64,000 bases of DNA. It comes from Pestalotiopsis fici W106-1. Its lineage: Eukaryota; Ascomycota; Sordariomycetes; Amphisphaeriales; Sporocadaceae. The DNA is taken from positions 1,860,001-1,924,000 of the forward strand of contig NW_006917094.1 in the NCBI RefSeq assembly GCF_000516985.1, in the 5' to 3' direction. Below are positions 60,442 through 64,000 of the stretch, piece by piece (the stretch's first letter is position 1; each line of letters begins with the position of its first letter). Made by a program: the position numbers and the translations under genes. Below the pieces are notes generated by a model that saw only the letters and a list, made by a program, of their open reading frames with translations, did not search any database and was not told where the DNA came from.

Positions 60442-62485
60442 TCAACTCTTGAGGAATACCGGCATAGTATCCAAAGGACAATCAAACTGAATCGTCTGAC
60501 CACCTTCGTAGCTGGTATTGTTGGAGAATGAAACCCATTTCTGGTCTTCTTGCAAGGCTGGCAAGTAGATGGCCAATCTTGTCTGCCCGGCCTCGAGCAC
60601 GGGACAACACAAGTATTTGTTACCGTACATGTACTGCTCAGAAATCTCCCAGCATTTTGCGTCATGGGGAAACTCGTAAAAGAGCGTGCGCATGACTGGG
60701 GTGCCGTGTTCATGAGCCTGCCGCATCAACCCGCGAGTGTAATCCCTGATTTCTTCACGAATCCCCATGTAGGTCTTGCAGATTTCGTACACTTCGGGTC
60801 CGTACGACCACACTTCATTGTCAGCGCCGCTGCAGCAGGTCGCGCCTCCCGTTGTACCTTGCTGAGGCTGTCGTGGTTCACGGTCGCCGTGGAGTCGCAT
60901 GACGGGGCAAAAGGTGCCCCATTGGAACCACCTAACAAACAGCTCCCGGAAATTCTTATCCGTAGGGTCGCCGCCGTGGAAGCCTCCTATATCAGTCGTC
61001 CACCATGGAATCCCGGCAAGTCCCATGTTGAGTCCGGCCGCGAGTTGGTTCCGAAAGCTCGACCACGACGAGGCAATATCCCCGCTCCACACTAGAGCGC
61101 CGTACTTTTGGCTGCCGGCCCAGGCACATCGCAGCAAGTTCACAATGTTCTCTTGGCCCTCTTTTTCCTGGCCCTCAAAAAAGGCGCGGGCATAGTCACG
61201 AGGGTAGACGTTGCCGATGCTGAGGTTGGAGCCGAGGTGGTATCGGTAGTTGTCAAAGTCGTAGGCCGTGTACTCTGGTTCCGCCTCGTCGAGCCAGAAA
61301 GTCTTGATGCCCTTGGAGAAGTAGTTCTCTTTGCATTTGTTCCAGACGTACTGCCGAGCGCTGGGGTTGGTTGCGTCAAAGTGAATGGTTTCACCTTCGA
61401 AATCCAATCCCGTCCGGACACCACGGTCGACGCGGATGAGGTGGCCTTGCTCCCGCATTTCCTCAAAGTTTTCCGACTTCTTGTCCACGGTGGGCCAGAT
61501 GGAAACCATGAGTTCGATGCGCAAATCTTTCAGCTCCTTGATCATGGCGTCTATCATTCGAAAAGTTAATTAGTGAAAGACGGAAAAGATATATGGAGAT
61601 ATTCTTACCTGGGTCAGGCCAGTAGGTTTCGTCAAATTTCCACTCGCCTTGCTTGGGCCAATGGAAAAAGTCAATCACGATCAAATCAATGGGCAACTGT
61701 CGACGCCTGTACTCCCGCGCGACCTCCAGGAGCTCTTCTTGTGTCTGATATCGGAGCTTGCACTGCCAGAACCCCAGACCATACTCTGGCATCATGGGGA
61801 CCGTTCCCGTGACTCGCGCATACGATTCGAGTATTTCGGCAGGTGTATCGCCTGCTACAACCCAGTAGTCCAGAGACTTGGTAGAGTATGCCTCAAAGCT
61901 CATTATGTTGCTTCCCAGAACTGCCCGCCCGATTGCGGGATTGTTCCAAAGCAGTCCGTATCCCAAAGACGAAACGGCAAACGGTACGCTGGCTTGGGAG
62001 TTTCTATGGGCGAGCTCGAGATCATGACCTTTGAGGTTCAAGTAAGGCTGCTGATACTGTCCCATGCCGAAGATCTTCTCGCTCAGATCCAGGCTCTCTA
62101 GACGGTAGGTCAAGTGGTAGTCTCCGCCAGGGATTGGCCGAAACTCGCGTGCCTCGACCTCGATGGCGCTGCATTTGGGGTCGACGATATCTCGACGGTT
62201 CCTGGTGTATTCCTCCAGGAGGAGTTTGCCGTCGGAGTTGTGGAACGAGAGCTTGCCCCCTTTTGTGATGGTAGCTGATATTTTGCCGTTTACAGCGCAT
62301 GCGTGAGTGTCGTGGATGGCAATATCTGCCTTTTCAGCAGGTTTCTTGTTCAATGCCCAGTCCTCTGTGGGCATGCTTGCCACTTTGGTCGCGCGAACTC
62401 GAAAGGCATTGTCGCCCCAAGGTTCAATCCAGACTTTCTCGGCGTCATATTTGAAGCAGAGGCGGCCAGCGTCTTCGTGAATCAT
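60442..62485 (-). CDS. GH31 alpha-xylosidase, intracellular
   Basis: Exons 62485-61609 and 61550-60442 give 661 residues. There is no signal peptide. The galactose-mutarotase-like N-domain (residues about 1-220) leads into the barrel with DLIVIDFFHWPKQGEWKFDETYWPDP, a segment typical of YicI-like alpha-xylosidases. The nucleophile is Asp380 in KTFWLDEAEPE, and the acid/base is Asp450 in LVWSGDIASSW. RLHGDREPRQP and the C-terminal strands complete the family. Alpha-xylosidases release xylose from the non-reducing end of alpha-xylosylated glucose oligomers such as isoprimeverose from xyloglucan. The cytosolic location and the adjacent MFS sugar transporter on the same strand (722 bases away) suggest uptake followed by hydrolysis. 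Confidence 0.93.
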
Positions 62486-63207
62486 TTTGATTGTAATGTT
62501 TACTTTAATGGAGCAATATCTTATGTGAGAAATCTATATGTTTTGACGAGTCTTGGTCCTCAGTTTGACCCGATTTGACACTAATATAATGGGCATTTTG
62601 GTGGGCCTGGAGACCCCCTCCGGTTGAATAGTAGTGGTAGAATGCAGATCTCGACGATAATAAGGGATGTTGCGGTGGCGTTGCTGCACTCGAGACTCGC
62701 TTAGGCAGTCTCACCACCGGGGATTTTCCTTTGCCAAGAGCATGATGCGGGTGTTTCGCTGGTCGTGTAGGGACTCACTTGCCTCCAGAAGATGTTTTCT
62801 AGTAATTATTGTGTAGATCAATCGGTTCAAGTACAATTCACGCGCCGCCAGGAACTGCCCGTCGGGAAATTTAATCCCCCACCGGAGGCAGAATCAAGGT
62901 TCTTGCTAGCAAGGTATGCTCTCGTGAGAGCTCGGGGCGCTTCACGGCGATTCGACACGCGGAATCTACAGTGTCAATCCTGATGCGCCATAAAAGGACA
63001 GCAGACATGATGTGTGAAAATAACCAGGCATGCTAGTCATACCCACCACTATTATGAGCATTATACTTGAATGGGTGAAGGAGAAATACACCAGATGCTG
63101 AAAAAGATGGAAATTCAATTAATTCCTATGAGAGGAAACACTCTTTGAAAGTTTCCTCCCTGACCAACCCCACAACTCAAAAGATTGACGCGAGCTCAGT
63201 ACGAGCC
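62486..63207. other. Intergenic between transporter and GH31
   Basis: GH31 promoter on the left, transporter 3' flank on the right. No gene was found. Confidence 0.5.
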
Positions 63208-64000
63208 TCACTCAGTCTTGCCCAGTGCCTCCGTGGTATGAGCATATGCATCAACCTTGTACTTTGCAAAGTCGCGGGCCTTTACTCCATTTGCAAATAG
63301 GATATCCAACTCTTCATAAGTCTTGCTCTTTGTCTCGGGCAAGCGGAACCAGGTCCAAGCACAGAATGCCGCGGAACAAGCGCCCCAGAAGAATCCAGTC
63401 TTGCCTCGCCAGTTCCCAGCAGTAGGGTTGAGCATGTAGGGTTTGATGACATTGCAAACAATTTGCGAGATATAGTAGGCAATGCGACTGAGGCAGACAC
63501 TCTTGTTCCGAAGTCGAGTCGACGATGTCTCGCCAATAATGGCGTAGCAAATGGGTCCCACTGTGAGGTAGTAGACGAGAAGCCATACCATCATCATGGA
63601 AGCTTGCGCATAGTTTCCAGCTGTAGTATCTCCGGCCCCAACACTGATGAAACCAACCGTCGCTAAGACGAGCGAGAGGAGACCCAGGCCGTAAAGGTAG
63701 AGTGTGCGGCGGCCACATACGTGCATCAGCCACCATGAGATCAAAGTTCCGAGGGAAGCGAGACCAAGGCCCCCAACAGACATCTGGAATGAAATCGAGG
63801 TTGGAAGTCCTGCCTGGACAAAGAAATAAGTCGGAGTTCCGCCCATAGCCGAGCCACAAAAAGGCTGCGCCATGAACGCCATGCATACAATCTCTGTACG
63901 ACGCAAGTCTGTACCACGGAAGCAGTCGAGATAGGAGGTCCCTTGTGCAATTGTCTTCTCAAGCTCGTTGGTATGAACCATCATGGCGACAGTCTTTTTG
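63208..64000 (-). CDS. MFS sugar transporter, C-terminal part (runs off window)
   Basis: The frame is open through the right edge, so the N-terminal half lies outside. An internal ATG at 63984 is not the start. The visible 263 residues carry YLDCFRGTDLRRTEI (typical of maltose/alpha-glucoside-type permeases), about six membrane helices, GRRTLYLYGLG (the MFS loop motif) and the sugar-transporter signature PETKSKTYEELDILFANGVKARDF near the end. By family it is a sugar:proton symporter of the plasma membrane. Position and strand suggest a pair with the GH31 gene downstream. The substrate (alpha-glucosides, isoprimeverose or other oligosaccharides) is inferred only. Confidence 0.9.
   Translation of the reverse strand, partial: KKTVAMMVHTNELEKTIAQGTSYLDCFRGTDLRRTEIVCMAFMAQPFCGSAMGGTPTYFFVQAGLPTSISFQMSVGGLGLASLGTLISWWLMHVCGRRTLYLYGLGLLSLVLATVGFISVGAGDTTAGNYAQASMMMVWLLVYYLTVGPICYAIIGETSSTRLRNKSVCLSRIAYYISQIVCNVIKPYMLNPTAGNWRGKTGFFWGACSAAFCAWTWFRLPETKSKTYEELDILFANGVKARDFAKYKVDAYAHTTEALGKTE

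Overview
The window is a stretch of a filamentous ascomycete chromosome, most likely a Sordariomycete (class-level inference). The evidence is short spliceosomal introns of about 50-80 bases with GT..AG ends and CTAAY-type branch sites, a split gene for dynactin Arp1 (ro-4 of Neurospora), an ascomycete-type laccase ending in DSGI, a G1-family (eqolisin) protease, a DUF3602 protein and STAND-type proteins. Introns were placed by reading splice sites and checking that the reading frame and protein family continue. Where an open frame begins at a non-ATG codon, I moved the start to the first supported ATG.

Region by region: 0.1-4.6 kb holds two convergent secreted flavin oxidases, a berberine-bridge (AA7-like) enzyme and a GMC (AA3-like) enzyme. 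A tRNA-Thr(AGT) sits at 6.5 kb. An Aco2-type mitochondrial aconitase lies at 7.8-10.3 kb. A 607-residue nuclear-looking protein with a SUMO-interaction-like motif lies at 12.0-13.9 kb. A tiny two-exon mitochondrial protein gene lies at 14.6-15.0 kb, and arp1 at 16.0-17.3 kb. Then come a secreted type-B carboxylesterase (18.4-20.1 kb), a DUF3602 protein (21.7-22.1 kb), an AT-rich patch with repeated TAACGAT/ATCGTTA, an MDR oxidoreductase (25.5-26.6 kb), a GH28 pectinase (27.3-28.8 kb) and a laccase (29.9-31.7 kb). About 5 kb without a convincing gene follows. After it come an eqolisin protease (36.9-37.9 kb), a SAM methyltransferase (38.8-39.7 kb) and a giant 2,074-residue P-loop STAND/TPR-like protein (40.4-46.9 kb). 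Another 3.7 kb gap follows. The window ends with a GH106-like alpha-L-rhamnosidase, a second STAND-related protein lacking a visible NTPase, a clan GH-A glycosidase, a GH31 alpha-xylosidase and the C-terminal part of an MFS sugar transporter that runs off the right edge.

How the genes work together (inference): many products are secreted enzymes for plant polymers. These are pectin backbone and rhamnose-containing side chains (GH28, GH106), lignin or phenolics (laccase plus H2O2-producing oxidases), esters (carboxylesterase) and protein (acid glutamic peptidase). Intracellular GH31 next to an MFS sugar transporter suggests uptake and hydrolysis of alpha-xylosylated oligosaccharides. Housekeeping genes (aconitase, arp1, small mitochondrial protein, tRNA) are interspersed. 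The two STAND-related proteins are candidates for fungal self/non-self or stress sensing. No CRISPR, rRNA or intact transposon was seen.
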